Source of the DNA: Zeimonas sp003577305
Lineage (GTDB): Bacteria > Pseudomonadota > Gammaproteobacteria > Burkholderiales > Burkholderiaceae_E
Direction of reading: 5' to 3'
Assembly (NCBI GenBank): GCA_030263385.1
Contig: SZOX01000012.1
Span: forward strand, 139,595-203,594
Length of the DNA: 64,000 nt
Shown piece by piece: positions 8,357 to 16,953 of the stretch. Each line of letters opens with the position of its first letter. Position 1 is the first letter of the stretch. Under the pieces are notes generated by a model. It was not told where the DNA came from, searched no databases, and was given only the letters and a program-made list of their open reading frames with translations. The translations under genes and the position numbers were made by a program.

Positions 8357-9853
8357 ATGACCGAGAACGAGGCACGCAACGCGCTGCTGGTGCGCGCCTT
8401 CGAGACCGCACTGCCGCGGTCCGGCGCCTGGAGCGCCGAGGACGCCGACTGGGCCAGCCGCGCGGCGGCCGAAGTCGAGGGCGAGGGCGCGAGCGCCGCT
8501 TCGTTCGTCGCCCGGCGCGCGCAGCTGGGAGCCGAGCGCCTGTGCGCGGTCGATGCGCGCGTACGGCGCAGCTTGCGCGCGCTCGCCTGGCGGCCGTGGG
8601 TCGGCTGGGCGCTGGCGCTGGTCGCATTCGCGCTCGGCGCGGCAAGCGACGCGATCGGCGCGCGCCACCGGATCAACCTGCTCGCACCGCCGCTGCTCGC
8701 GCTGATTGCCTGGAACCTTACGGTCTACGTGGCGATCGCCGCGCGCGCGATCGCCTCGGCGGCACGGCGCAGCCCGCCCCGGCACGGCCCGATCGCGCGG
8801 CTGGTCGCCCGCGTCGCGCATGCCGCGCAGGCGAAGTCGGCTGACGCGGCCGCGGACGCGCCGCTCGCGCGCTTTGCACTCGACTGGGCACGTGCCAGCG
8901 CGAAGCTCAACGGCGCGCGCATTGCGCGGGTGCTGCACGCGGGCGCGATCGCATTCGCGCTCGGGGCCTTGTGCGGCATGTATCTGCGCGGACTCGGGCT
9001 GGAGTTCCGCGCCGGATGGGAGAGCACGTTCCTGCACGCACCCGCGGTGCGGGCGCTGCTCGCGCTGGTGCTGGGCCCGGCCTCGGCGCTCACCGGCATC
9101 GCGCTGCCCGACGCTGCACGACTCGAGGCGATGCGCTTTCCCGAGTCGGCGGGCGAACCGGCAGCGAGCTGGATTCACCTGTACGCGGTGACGGTCGGGC
9201 TCGTCGTCGTGCTGCCGCGGCTGATGCTGGCGCTCGTCGACCGCCTGCGCGAGCACCGCCTCGCCACCCGCTTCCCGCTGCCGCTCGATGACGCATATTT
9301 CGCCTCGCTGGTGCGCGCGCACCGCGGCGAGCCGGCCAGCGTGGTGGCCGTCGCGCACGCGCAGGCGCCTGCGCCGCAGGCAGTGCTGGGCCTGCGCGCG
9401 ATGCTGGCCGCGGTGCTGGGCACGAAGACCGCATTGACGGTGGCACGCCCGGTCGCCTACGGCGACGAGGAGAGCGCCGCGGACACGCTGGCACAGGCTG
9501 CGGCGAGCGCCCCGGCGCCGACGCTGGTGTTGGCCCTGTTCGCCTCGACGGCAACGCCCGAGGCGCAGGCCCAGGGCGCCTTCGTCGACGCTTTGTCTGC
9601 TGCGCTGCCCGCCGGAGCGGGGCTGCTGGCGCTGGTCGACGAGTCCGCATTCGTCGCGCGCTTCGGCAACGCCGATCCGGCCGCGGTGCGCCGCCGCGAG
9701 GAGCGCCGCTCGAACTGGAGCACTTTCCTGGCCGAGCACGGGCATCGCGCCCTGATCCTGGACCTCGCGCAGCACGATCCGGCGCAGGCGGCGCGCGCAC
9801 TGCGCGAGGCGCTCGACCGGCTGGCCGGGACCGCCGCCGCAACGGCGAACTGA
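8357..9853 (+). CDS. DUF2868 family membrane protein
   Basis: This 498-residue protein is recognised as DUF2868 by overall sequence and by its pairing with the DUF3482 GTPase. Hydrophobic helices occur near residues 78-95 (VGWALALVAFALGAASD), 104-125 and 193-215, with two more around 232-250 and 280-295, so it is an inner-membrane protein. A C-terminal part of about 200 residues is probably cytoplasmic and contains LVLALFASTATPE. Its TGA overlaps the ATG of the GTPase gene by one base (TGATG at 9851-9855), which implies coupled translation and probably a shared complex. No enzymatic motif is visible and its function is unknown. I am confident of the gene, less of its role. Confidence 0.8.
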   Translation: MTENEARNALLVRAFETALPRSGAWSAEDADWASRAAAEVEGEGASAASFVARRAQLGAERLCAVDARVRRSLRALAWRPWVGWALALVAFALGAASDAIGARHRINLLAPPLLALIAWNLTVYVAIAARAIASAARRSPPRHGPIARLVARVAHAAQAKSADAAADAPLARFALDWARASAKLNGARIARVLHAGAIAFALGALCGMYLRGLGLEFRAGWESTFLHAPAVRALLALVLGPASALTGIALPDAARLEAMRFPESAGEPAASWIHLYAVTVGLVVVLPRLMLALVDRLREHRLATRFPLPLDDAYFASLVRAHRGEPASVVAVAHAQAPAPQAVLGLRAMLAAVLGTKTALTVARPVAYGDEESAADTLAQAAASAPAPTLVLALFASTATPEAQAQGAFVDALSAALPAGAGLLALVDESAFVARFGNADPAAVRRREERRSNWSTFLAEHGHRALILDLAQHDPAQAARALREALDRLAGTAAATAN

Positions 9854-11376
9854 TGGCGCAGACCATCGCCCTCAGCCTGGTGTCGCACACCAACGTCGGC
9901 AAGACGACGCTGGCGCGCACGCTCCTCGGTCGCGACGTGGGCGTGGTGCGCGACCAGGCGCACGTCACCGAGGCGGCCGAAGCGCACACGATGATCGAGA
10001 CCGCCGACGGCGACCGCATGCTGCTCTGGGACACCCCCGGTTTCGGGGACAGCGCGCGGCTCGCGCGCCGGCTCGCCGCCTCGTCCGAACCGATCGGCTG
10101 GTTCCTGGGGCAGGTCTGGGACCGCTTTCGCGACCGCGCGTTCTGGTCGAGCCAGCAGGCAGTGCGCAACGTGCGCGACGGCGCCGACCTGGTGCTCTAT
10201 CTGGTCAACGCGTCCGAACTGCCCGAAGGCCCTGGCTACCTCGGAAGCGAAATGCAGGTGCTGCAATGGATCGGCAAGCCGGTCGTGGTGCTGCTCAACC
10301 AGCTCGGGCCGCCGCGCACACCGCCCGAGGAAGCGGCCGAAGTGCAGGCCTGGCGCGACCGGCTGGCCGCGGTGCCGGTGGTGCGCGCAGTGCTGCCGCT
10401 CGACGCGTTCGCGCGCTGCTGGGTGCAGGAAGCGACGCTGCTGCGCACCGTGCAGTCGCTGCTTCCCGAGCCCCGGCGCACTGCCTGCGCGCGGCTCGTC
10501 GATGCGTGGATCGAGCGGCGCCGTTCGGTGTTCGAAGCGTCGATGGGAGTTCTCGCCGAAGTACTCGCGCGCGCCGCCGCCGACCGCGAGCCCCTGCCCG
10601 ACAGCGGCGTGTTCGGGCGGCTGCGCGAGGCGGGCGCCGCGCTGGGCACGCTGCGCGGCGCGCGAACCGATGCGGACGACGCCGCGCCGGGCCGGCGCCG
10701 CGCAATGCAGCTGCTCGCCGAGCGGCTGGATGCCGAGGTTCGCGCGGGCACCGCGCGACTGATCGGCCTGCACGAACTGGAGGGCCGCGCCTCGACGAGC
10801 GAGGTGCTCGAGCGGGTGGCCGCGCACTACACGGTGAGCGAGCGGCTCGACGAGGCCAGGGCCGCGGTTCTCGGCGGCGTCGTCACGGGCGCGCTTGCCG
10901 GACTGAAGGCCGACCTCGCCACCGGTGGCCTGAGCTTCGGCGCGGGCATGCTCACCGGTGGCATCGTCGGCGCACTCGGCGCATTCGGGCTCGCACGCGG
11001 CTACAACATCGTGCGCGGCGCGCAGATCCCGTCGGTCACCTGGTCCGAGGCCGCGCTCGACGAACTGGCCGTGACCGCGCTGCTCGGATACCTGGCGGTG
11101 GCGCACTACGGACGCGGCCGGGGCGACTGGGCGGAGTCCGAATACCCGCCGCACTGGCGCGGCGTGGTGGAAGCAGTGCTCGCCGAACGTCGTGCAGCGT
11201 TCGAACCGCTCCGGCAACCGCGCACGCACGCCGACGCCGAATCGATGCTGAAGGCAGCACTGCACCCGGCGCTCGTCGGTGCGATGACAGAGGTGCTCGC
11301 ACGGCTCTATCCGGGATCGGCCGTTAGCGCAGCCGCGAACCCGCAGGCCGGTGCAACTGCGGGCCGGGGCACCTGA
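9853..11376 (+). CDS. GTPase with DUF3482 domain
   Basis: This 507-residue GTPase has an N-terminal G domain: P-loop SHTNVGKTTL (residues 11-20, Ser in place of the usual first Gly) and switch II WDTPGFGDSA. The G4 position reads LLNQLGPP, where NKxD is standard, so guanine recognition is atypical. The C-terminal half holds a Gly/Ala-rich hydrophobic segment (about 340-385, GGVVTGALAGL and GAGMLTGGIVGALGAFG), compatible with membrane association. It is translationally coupled to the DUF2868 membrane protein. The substrate or process is unknown; a membrane-remodelling or transport-regulating GTPase is one possibility, stated only as inference. Confidence 0.8.
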   Translation: MAQTIALSLVSHTNVGKTTLARTLLGRDVGVVRDQAHVTEAAEAHTMIETADGDRMLLWDTPGFGDSARLARRLAASSEPIGWFLGQVWDRFRDRAFWSSQQAVRNVRDGADLVLYLVNASELPEGPGYLGSEMQVLQWIGKPVVVLLNQLGPPRTPPEEAAEVQAWRDRLAAVPVVRAVLPLDAFARCWVQEATLLRTVQSLLPEPRRTACARLVDAWIERRRSVFEASMGVLAEVLARAAADREPLPDSGVFGRLREAGAALGTLRGARTDADDAAPGRRRAMQLLAERLDAEVRAGTARLIGLHELEGRASTSEVLERVAAHYTVSERLDEARAAVLGGVVTGALAGLKADLATGGLSFGAGMLTGGIVGALGAFGLARGYNIVRGAQIPSVTWSEAALDELAVTALLGYLAVAHYGRGRGDWAESEYPPHWRGVVEAVLAERRAAFEPLRQPRTHADAESMLKAALHPALVGAMTEVLARLYPGSAVSAAANPQAGATAGRGT

Positions 11377-11475
11377 AGCGGATTGGCGCCGACCGTCCAC
11401 GCGCGCGCCGCCGCCGCCCGTCGCCGCGCCCGCCCCTTCCCGCTTGCACAAAAACGACGACACGCGCAGCATCCG

Positions 11476-11504
11476 TGTCCAACGCCGGGCAGCATGCGTA
11501 TACT
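11476..11504 (+). promoter_or_regulatory. Candidate promoter for the lysozyme-inhibitor-like gene
   Basis: A good -10 hexamer TATACT (11499-11504) lies 62 bases before the ATG at 11567. The -35 at 17-base spacing (TGTCCA, 11476-11481) is poor. The rest of the 190-base gap after the GTPase gene (11377-11566) shows no open reading frame worth calling. Confidence 0.35.
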
Positions 11505-11566
11505 CCGGCGCAAGAACAGGGCGCCCCGTCCAGGGGCTCGCCAGCCGGGTCTTTGCGGAGTCCGAC

Positions 11567-11935
11567 ATGCGTTCGATCACCCAGTCTTCCACGCTCGCTG
11601 CGTTCGTTCTCGGCGCGTCCCTGGCCAGCGCCCCGATGCCCGCCGCTTCGGCCGACCAGGCCGGCTTCAATCCGCACGGCTTCAAGCTGCCCACCGGCGT
11701 CTACCGCTGCGACCTCAACCGCAGCGTGAACGTGCGCGAGGTCTCGGCCGACATGTCGTCGGCGGTCGTGCAGTTCGACAAGAAGGAATACAGGATGCAC
11801 GCCGTGGGCGCGCGCAGCGGTGCGCTGCGCTACGAAGATGCACAGTCCGGGCTCGTCTGGCTCGTGATCGCCACCAAGTCGATGCTGCTCGACACCAAGC
11901 ACGGCCGCCAGCTGGCGAACGAGTGCAAGACCTGA
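11567..11935 (+). CDS. MliC-like secreted protein (probable C-type lysozyme inhibitor family)
   Basis: This 122-residue protein has a Sec signal peptide (about 1-29, ending AASA). The mature domain has the MliC/PliC layout: a first cysteine in VYRCDLN, central SGALRYED, then LVWLVIATKSMLL and a last cysteine in NECKT. The two cysteines would form the conserved disulfide. MliC proteins protect Gram-negative cells by blocking C-type lysozyme through the SGxxY loop. It stands alone between a candidate promoter and a strong terminator, so it is probably a monocistronic unit. No lipobox is seen, so it may be periplasmic and soluble rather than membrane-bound. Family assignment is by pattern and needs a profile search for certainty. 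Confidence 0.65.
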   Translation: MRSITQSSTLAAFVLGASLASAPMPAASADQAGFNPHGFKLPTGVYRCDLNRSVNVREVSADMSSAVVQFDKKEYRMHAVGARSGALRYEDAQSGLVWLVIATKSMLLDTKHGRQLANECKT

Positions 11936-11955
11936 TCTGATCCGAACTTCCACGA

Positions 11956-11996
11956 GCCGGGGCCGGCGCAGCGCGCCGGCCCCGGCTTTCGTTTTC
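11956..11996 (+). terminator. Strong intrinsic terminator
   Basis: A perfect 14-base-pair GC stem (11956-11969 with 11973-11986) with a three-base AGC loop is followed by the T-rich tract TTTCGTTTTC. It ends the MliC-like transcript and separates it from the liv operon. It is the clearest terminator in the window. Confidence 0.9.
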
Positions 11997-12090
11997 TCCG
12001 CAACGGGGGAAACCCCGATCGCACGCGGCCTTGCGCGCTCCTGCGGCTTCCGACAGACTCTGCGGCAGCTTCACCGACTCCGGCGCCCGC

Positions 12091-12957
12091 GTGACCCGGC
12101 CGGCCGACAACCCGCTGCCCACCGAAACCCGTCGCGAACCGCGCCTGCTCGAACTCGACGCGATCACGCTCGCCTTCGGCGGCGTCAGGGCGTTGAGCGG
12201 CGTGGGCTTCGACGTCGCGGCCGGATCGATCACCTCGGTCATCGGCCCGAACGGCGCGGGCAAGACTTCGCTGTTCAACACCGTCTCGGGGTTCTACCGG
12301 CCGCAGTCCGGGTCGATCCGCTTCGAGGGACGCGACATCACCCGGCTCCCCGCGCCCCGGCGCGCCGCGCTCGGCCTGGCGCGCAGCTTCCAGAACATCG
12401 CGCTGTTTCGCGGCATGACGGTGCTCGACAACATCAAGCTCGGCCGGCATTGCCACATGCGCACCAACGTGTTCGACGCGCTGGTCTACTTCGGCCGTGC
12501 GCGCCGCGAGGAAGTCGCGCTGCGCGCCGAAATCGAGGAACGGATCATCGACTTCCTGGAGATCGACCACATCCGCCACGCGCCGGTCGCGGCGCTGTCC
12601 TACGGCCTGCAAAAGCGCGTCGAGATGGCCCGCGCACTGGCGATGCAGCCGAAGATCCTGATGCTCGATGAACCGGTCGCCGGTATGAACCGCGAAGAGA
12701 CCGAGGACATGGCGCGCTTCATTCTCGACCTGCGCGCGGAGTGGGGCATCACGGTGCTGATGGTCGAGCACGACATGGGGATGGTGATGGACATCTCCGA
12801 CCACGTGGTGGTGCTCAATTTCGGCCAGGTCATCGCCGCGGGCGCGCCCGCCGCGGTGCAGAACGACCCGGAAGTGATCCGCGCGTACCTCGGATCGGGC
12901 GATGTCGCCGAGTTGCGCCGCAAGCTCGTCGCCGCGGCCTGCGGAGGGTCGTCGTGA
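12091..12957 (+). CDS. livG: Branched-chain-type ABC transporter ATP-binding protein LivG
   Basis: This 288-residue ATPase has Walker A GPNGAGKTSLF, a LivG-type signature LSYGLQKRVEMARAL in place of the canonical LSGGQ, Walker B ILMLDEPVAG, and switch histidine region MVEHDMGMVM. It powers uptake through the LivH/LivM channel encoded next. The start is uncertain: I chose the GTG at 12091, because an upstream TTG at 12031 would add an unlikely leader; no strong ribosome site is visible for either. Its TGA overlaps the livH GTG (12954-12957), marking the start of a tightly packed livG-H-M-SBP-F-ligase operon. Confidence 0.88.
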   Translation: MTRPADNPLPTETRREPRLLELDAITLAFGGVRALSGVGFDVAAGSITSVIGPNGAGKTSLFNTVSGFYRPQSGSIRFEGRDITRLPAPRRAALGLARSFQNIALFRGMTVLDNIKLGRHCHMRTNVFDALVYFGRARREEVALRAEIEERIIDFLEIDHIRHAPVAALSYGLQKRVEMARALAMQPKILMLDEPVAGMNREETEDMARFILDLRAEWGITVLMVEHDMGMVMDISDHVVVLNFGQVIAAGAPAAVQNDPEVIRAYLGSGDVAELRRKLVAAACGGSS

Positions 12958-13838
12958 ATCTCGACTGGCTGTACTTCCTCGAAATCTCGCTCGCGGGCCT
13001 CGGCACCGGAGGGCTCTATGCGCTCACCGGCCTCGCCTTCGTGATGATCTACAAGGCCACGCGCGTGGTGAACCTGGCGATCGGCGAAATGCTGATGTTC
13101 GGCGCCTATGTGTTCTTCGCCTTCGCCGCCGGCATGGCCCTGCCGGTCTGGGCGGCGATCCTGGGCGCCGTCGCTGCCGGCGGCCTGCTCGGCGCGCTGG
13201 TCGAGCGCACGATGATCCGGCCGATGCTCGGGGAATCGCCGATCGCGGTGTTCATGGTCACCGTGGGGCTGGGGTCGATTCTGGTCGGAATGGTCGAACT
13301 GATCTGGACGGCCGATCCGCGGTTGTTGCCCAGCTTCATGCCGTCCGATCCGGTGATGATCGGCGAGGCGTTCGTCTCGCCCAAGGTGTTCTACGGCTTC
13401 CTCGTGGCGTCCGGGCTGATCGCCGCGGTGCTCGCGGTGTTCCGCTTCTGGCGCGGCGGCGTCGCGCTGCGCGCGACCGCCTCCGATCAGGCGGCCGCCT
13501 ACTCGATGGGCATCGACGTGCCGCGCGTGTTCTCGCTCTCCTGGACCGTCGCCGGCATGATCGGCGCGGTGGCCGGCATCGTGGTCGGCGCGATCGGCGG
13601 AATCTCGTCGACGATGGGCATCTTCGGGCTGACAGTGCTGGTGGTGGTGATCTTCGGCGGCCTGGACAGCATTGCGGGCGCGCTCGTCGGCGGGCTGTTC
13701 ATCGGCCTCGTCGAGGCACTGGCCGGCGCCTACCTCGGCGGAGAGTTCAAGGTGCTCTCCACGTTCGTGCTGCTGGTGCTGATCCTGATGGTGCGCCCGT
13801 ACGGACTGTTCGGCACCCGCGAGATCGAGCGACTGTGA
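12954..13838 (+). CDS. livH: Branched-chain-type ABC transporter permease LivH
   Basis: This 294-residue inner-membrane permease has about eight helices. It carries the LivH motif KATRVVNLAIGEMLMFGAY near residues 35-55, ERTMIRPMLGESP after the third helix, and a C-terminal MVRPYGLFG that is universal in the family. It forms the translocation pore with LivM. The GTG at 12954 overlaps the livG stop and is preceded by GGAGGG (12942-12947), which supports this start. In this operon type the imported compound is often an organic or aromatic acid and not an amino acid, which would fit the acyl-CoA ligase at the operon end. Confidence 0.9.
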   Translation: MNLDWLYFLEISLAGLGTGGLYALTGLAFVMIYKATRVVNLAIGEMLMFGAYVFFAFAAGMALPVWAAILGAVAAGGLLGALVERTMIRPMLGESPIAVFMVTVGLGSILVGMVELIWTADPRLLPSFMPSDPVMIGEAFVSPKVFYGFLVASGLIAAVLAVFRFWRGGVALRATASDQAAAYSMGIDVPRVFSLSWTVAGMIGAVAGIVVGAIGGISSTMGIFGLTVLVVVIFGGLDSIAGALVGGLFIGLVEALAGAYLGGEFKVLSTFVLLVLILMVRPYGLFGTREIERL

Positions 13839-13848
13839 CGGACGCGAC

Positions 13849-14889
13849 ATGAGAATCGGCGCTGCCCGCCAGAGCTACGCGTCCGACGAGGCACTGCTCG
13901 ACTCGCGCACCCAATGGGCGTGGACGGCCGCGCTCGGCGCGACGCTGCTCGCGTTCCCGTTCGTCGCCAACTCGTACTGGCTCTACCTCGCCTGCCTGGT
14001 GGCGATCCACGTCGCCAGCGCCACCGGCCTGAACATTCTCACCGGCTACACCGGGCTGGTGAGCCTCGGCCAGGCGGCGTTCATGGGGCTGGGCGCCTAC
14101 ACGGTGGCGGTGCTCGAGTTGCGCGCCGGCACGCCGGCGCTGCTGAACCTCGCGGCCGCGGGCGTGGTCGCGATGGCCGGCGGCGTCGTGGTCGGCATCC
14201 CGTCGCTGCGCGTCAAGGGCCTGTACCTGGCGATCGCCACCATCGCTGCGTCGTTCATCGCGCACTTCCTGTTCGCGAACTGGAGCTCGCTCACCGGAGG
14301 CACCGCCGGCCTGTCGCTTCCGCCGGCCAGCGTGTTCGGCGTGGCGCTCGACACCTCGTTCCGCATCTACTGGCTGGTCGTGCCGATTACGGTGCTGATG
14401 GTCGCCGGCGCGGCCAACCTGTTCCGCACGCGCATCGGCCGCGCGTTCATCGCGATTCGCGACCGCGACATCTCGGCGGAAGTGCTCGGCATCCCGCTGC
14501 TGCGCTACAAGCTGCTGTCGTTCGCGCTCTCGTCGTTCTACGCCGGCGTCGCCGGAGGTCTCTGGGCGTATTTCTTCCGCGTCGTCACGCCGGAGAGCTT
14601 CCCGCTGATCATGTCGATCTTCTTCCTCGCCGCGATCATCGTCGGCGGCATGGGAACGATCCTCGGCGGCATACTCGGAGCGGCGTTCATGACGATGGTG
14701 CCCGAACTGCTCAAGCTGCTCGTCGGCTGGCTGCCGCTGGGAGGCAACGCCGCGCTGGTCCTCTCGCCGGTGCGCACCATGGTCTTCGGCGCGCTGATCG
14801 TGGGGTTCCTGATCTTCGAGCCGCACGGACTGGCCGAAATCTGGCGGCGCGTGCGCCGCTTCTTTCACCTCTACCCGTTCCGCACCTGA
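13849..14889 (+). CDS. livM: Branched-chain-type ABC transporter permease LivM
   Basis: This 346-residue inner-membrane permease carries the LivM hallmarks GLNILTGYTGLVSLGQAAFMG, split over residues about 60-82 and preceding the third helix; SLRVKGLYLAIATIA; and the cytoplasmic coupling segment IRDRDISAEVLGI, which contacts the ATPases. It pairs with LivH. It follows livH after 10 bases and precedes the binding-protein gene, so it is part of the same transcription unit. The C-terminal hydrophobic region ends LIFEPHGLAEIW, typical of the family. Confidence 0.9.
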   Translation: MRIGAARQSYASDEALLDSRTQWAWTAALGATLLAFPFVANSYWLYLACLVAIHVASATGLNILTGYTGLVSLGQAAFMGLGAYTVAVLELRAGTPALLNLAAAGVVAMAGGVVVGIPSLRVKGLYLAIATIAASFIAHFLFANWSSLTGGTAGLSLPPASVFGVALDTSFRIYWLVVPITVLMVAGAANLFRTRIGRAFIAIRDRDISAEVLGIPLLRYKLLSFALSSFYAGVAGGLWAYFFRVVTPESFPLIMSIFFLAAIIVGGMGTILGGILGAAFMTMVPELLKLLVGWLPLGGNAALVLSPVRTMVFGALIVGFLIFEPHGLAEIWRRVRRFFHLYPFRT

Positions 14890-14936
14890 GCGAGCCCGCT
14901 CGCCCGTTCACCACCATGCCCGACAAGGAGGACGAC

Positions 14937-16124
14937 ATGAAGCAACCGACCCGCCGCGGACACGCCCGGCGCCAACTGATGGCCGCGTTCGCGGCCGCCG
15001 CCGGCCTCGCGCTCGCCCCCGCGGCGCAGGCGCAGCCCGAAGACATCGTCATCGGAGGCTCGATCCCGATGACCGGCGTCTTCGCGTTCGCCGGCATCGG
15101 CATCCACGCCGGCATCCAGGACTACGTGAAGATCGTCAACGACGCCGGCGGCATCAAGGGCCGCAAGCTGCGCTACGTGCCCGAGGACACCGCCTACAAG
15201 GTCGACGCGTCGGTCGCGGCGTTCAAGAAGATCACGAGCCAGAACAAGGTCAACCTGTATTACGGCGACTCGACCGCGTTCGCCAAGACGATCAACCCCG
15301 AACTCGACCGGATGGGCACGATCCTCATGGCCGGCGCCTCGTTCGCCACCGAGATCAACAATCCGCAGAAGTATCCGTACCAGTTCCTGGTCGGGCCCGA
15401 CTACACCGAGATGTTCGGCATCCTGCTGCGCTACATTGCGAAGGCCAAGCCCGGCGCCAAGGTGGCGTTCGTATACTCCGACTCCGAGTTCGGTCGCGAT
15501 CCGGTCGAACCGGGCCGCGAACTGGCGAAGAAGCTCGGCCTCACCGTCGCCGCCGAGATCATGACCGCGCCGGGCAGCGTCGACGTCTCGGCCGAGGTGA
15601 TCAAGCTGCGCCGCGCCGCGCCCGACTACACGATCTTCCACGGCTACGTGCTCGCGCCGATCCCGGAGTTCGTCACGCAGGCGAAGAAGATGGGCATGAC
15701 CAGCCAGTTCATGGGCACCTTCTGGACCATGGACCACTCGATGGTCATGAAGATGGGCGAGGCCGCCGAAGGCTTCATGGGAGTGATGCCGTTCCGCTAC
15801 TACTACGAGACCGACCCGAAGGCGCCGATGCTCGAGAAGATCCGCCAGATGCGGCCCGAGTACCAGAGCAACGCCTACATGCAGGCCTTCCTCACCACGA
15901 TGCTGTTCGCCGAGTCGGCCAGGCGCACGCTCGACGCCGGCAAGGAACTGAACGGCAAGAACCTCAAGGCCGCGCTCAATTCGATCCGCGACTTCGACAC
16001 CGGCGGCATCATCGGCGTGCCGATCTCCATCAAGGGCAACTCGATTCCGGTGGGCCGGATCGTGCGCGCCGACGTCAAGCAGCAGAAGATGGTACCGGTG
16101 TCGGACTGGATCTCGCTGGAGTGA
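14937..16124 (+). CDS. Branched-chain-type ABC transporter substrate-binding protein (Peripla_BP_6)
   Basis: This 395-residue periplasmic protein has a signal peptide (about 1-32; basic RRGHARRQL, hydrophobic core, AQA cleavage) and a Peripla_BP_6 domain opening with IVIGGSIPMTGVFAFAG. It delivers the ligand to LivH/LivM. The ATG at 14937 is chosen because a perfect AAGGAGG (14925-14931) sits five bases upstream; this is the strongest ribosome site in the operon and fits the need for excess binding protein. It is only distantly similar to the other binding protein at 587-2020, so the two transporters probably carry different ligands. Confidence 0.88.
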   Translation: MKQPTRRGHARRQLMAAFAAAAGLALAPAAQAQPEDIVIGGSIPMTGVFAFAGIGIHAGIQDYVKIVNDAGGIKGRKLRYVPEDTAYKVDASVAAFKKITSQNKVNLYYGDSTAFAKTINPELDRMGTILMAGASFATEINNPQKYPYQFLVGPDYTEMFGILLRYIAKAKPGAKVAFVYSDSEFGRDPVEPGRELAKKLGLTVAAEIMTAPGSVDVSAEVIKLRRAAPDYTIFHGYVLAPIPEFVTQAKKMGMTSQFMGTFWTMDHSMVMKMGEAAEGFMGVMPFRYYYETDPKAPMLEKIRQMRPEYQSNAYMQAFLTTMLFAESARRTLDAGKELNGKNLKAALNSIRDFDTGGIIGVPISIKGNSIPVGRIVRADVKQQKMVPVSDWISLE

Positions 16125-16131
16125 GCCGCCC

Positions 16132-16953
16132 GTGAGCGACGACGCCGTCCTCGAGATCAACAACATCGAGGTGATCTACAACCGCGCGGTGCAGGTGCTG
16201 CGCGGGTTGTCGCTGTCGGTGCCGCGCGGGCGCATCGTGGCGCTGCTCGGCTCCAACGGCGCGGGCAAGTCGACCACGCTCAAGGCGGTGTCGAACCTGC
16301 TCGCGCTCGAAGACGGCGAGATGACGGCGGGTGGCGTGCGCTTCGACGGCCGCGACACGGCGCGCCTGGCGCCGCACGCGCTGGTGCGCGCCGGGCTGTT
16401 CCACGTGATGGAAGGCCGGCACGTGTTCGAGGACCTGACGGTGGAGGAGAACCTGCTGGCGGCCACCTACGCGCTGGCCGGCAGGCGCGAGGCTGCCGGC
16501 GCGGCGCGCTCGGGCTTCGACCTGGTCTACGAGTATTTCCCGCGCCTGTACGAGCGCCGCAACGGGCTCGCCGGCTACCTGTCGGGCGGCGAGCAGCAGA
16601 TGCTCGCGATCGGCCGCGCGCTGATCGCGCGCCCCACGCTGATGCTGCTCGACGAGCCCTCGCTCGGATTGTCGCCGCTGCTGGTGGAGAGCATTTTCGC
16701 GATCATCGCGCGGATCAACGCCGAGCAGCAGGTGTCGATGCTGCTGGTCGAGCAGAACGCATCGGTGGCACTGGCGGTAGCGCACTATGGCTACATCATG
16801 GAGATGGGCAAGGTCGTGATCGACGGCAGCAGCGAGCGGCTCGCCGCCGACCAGGACGTGCGCGAGTTCTACCTCGGCATGGGCGGCGCGGGCGAAGCGC
16901 GCAGCTTCCGCGACGTCAAGCACTACAAGCGCCGCAAGCGCTGGCTGTCGTGA
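16132..16953 (+). CDS. livF: Branched-chain-type ABC transporter ATP-binding protein LivF
   Basis: This 273-residue ATPase has Walker A LGSNGAGKSTTLKAV, signature LSGGEQQMLAIGRAL, Walker B LMLLDEPSLGLSP and HVMEGRHVFEDLTVEENL, characteristic of LivF. The C-terminus carries an extra basic tail (DVKHYKRRKRWLS) seen in LivF proteins encoded beside acyl-CoA ligases. It starts at GTG 16132, seven bases after the binding-protein stop. Its own TGA overlaps the ligase GTG (16950-16953), so the ligase is translated in step with the transporter. Confidence 0.9.
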   Translation: MSDDAVLEINNIEVIYNRAVQVLRGLSLSVPRGRIVALLGSNGAGKSTTLKAVSNLLALEDGEMTAGGVRFDGRDTARLAPHALVRAGLFHVMEGRHVFEDLTVEENLLAATYALAGRREAAGAARSGFDLVYEYFPRLYERRNGLAGYLSGGEQQMLAIGRALIARPTLMLLDEPSLGLSPLLVESIFAIIARINAEQQVSMLLVEQNASVALAVAHYGYIMEMGKVVIDGSSERLAADQDVREFYLGMGGAGEARSFRDVKHYKRRKRWLS

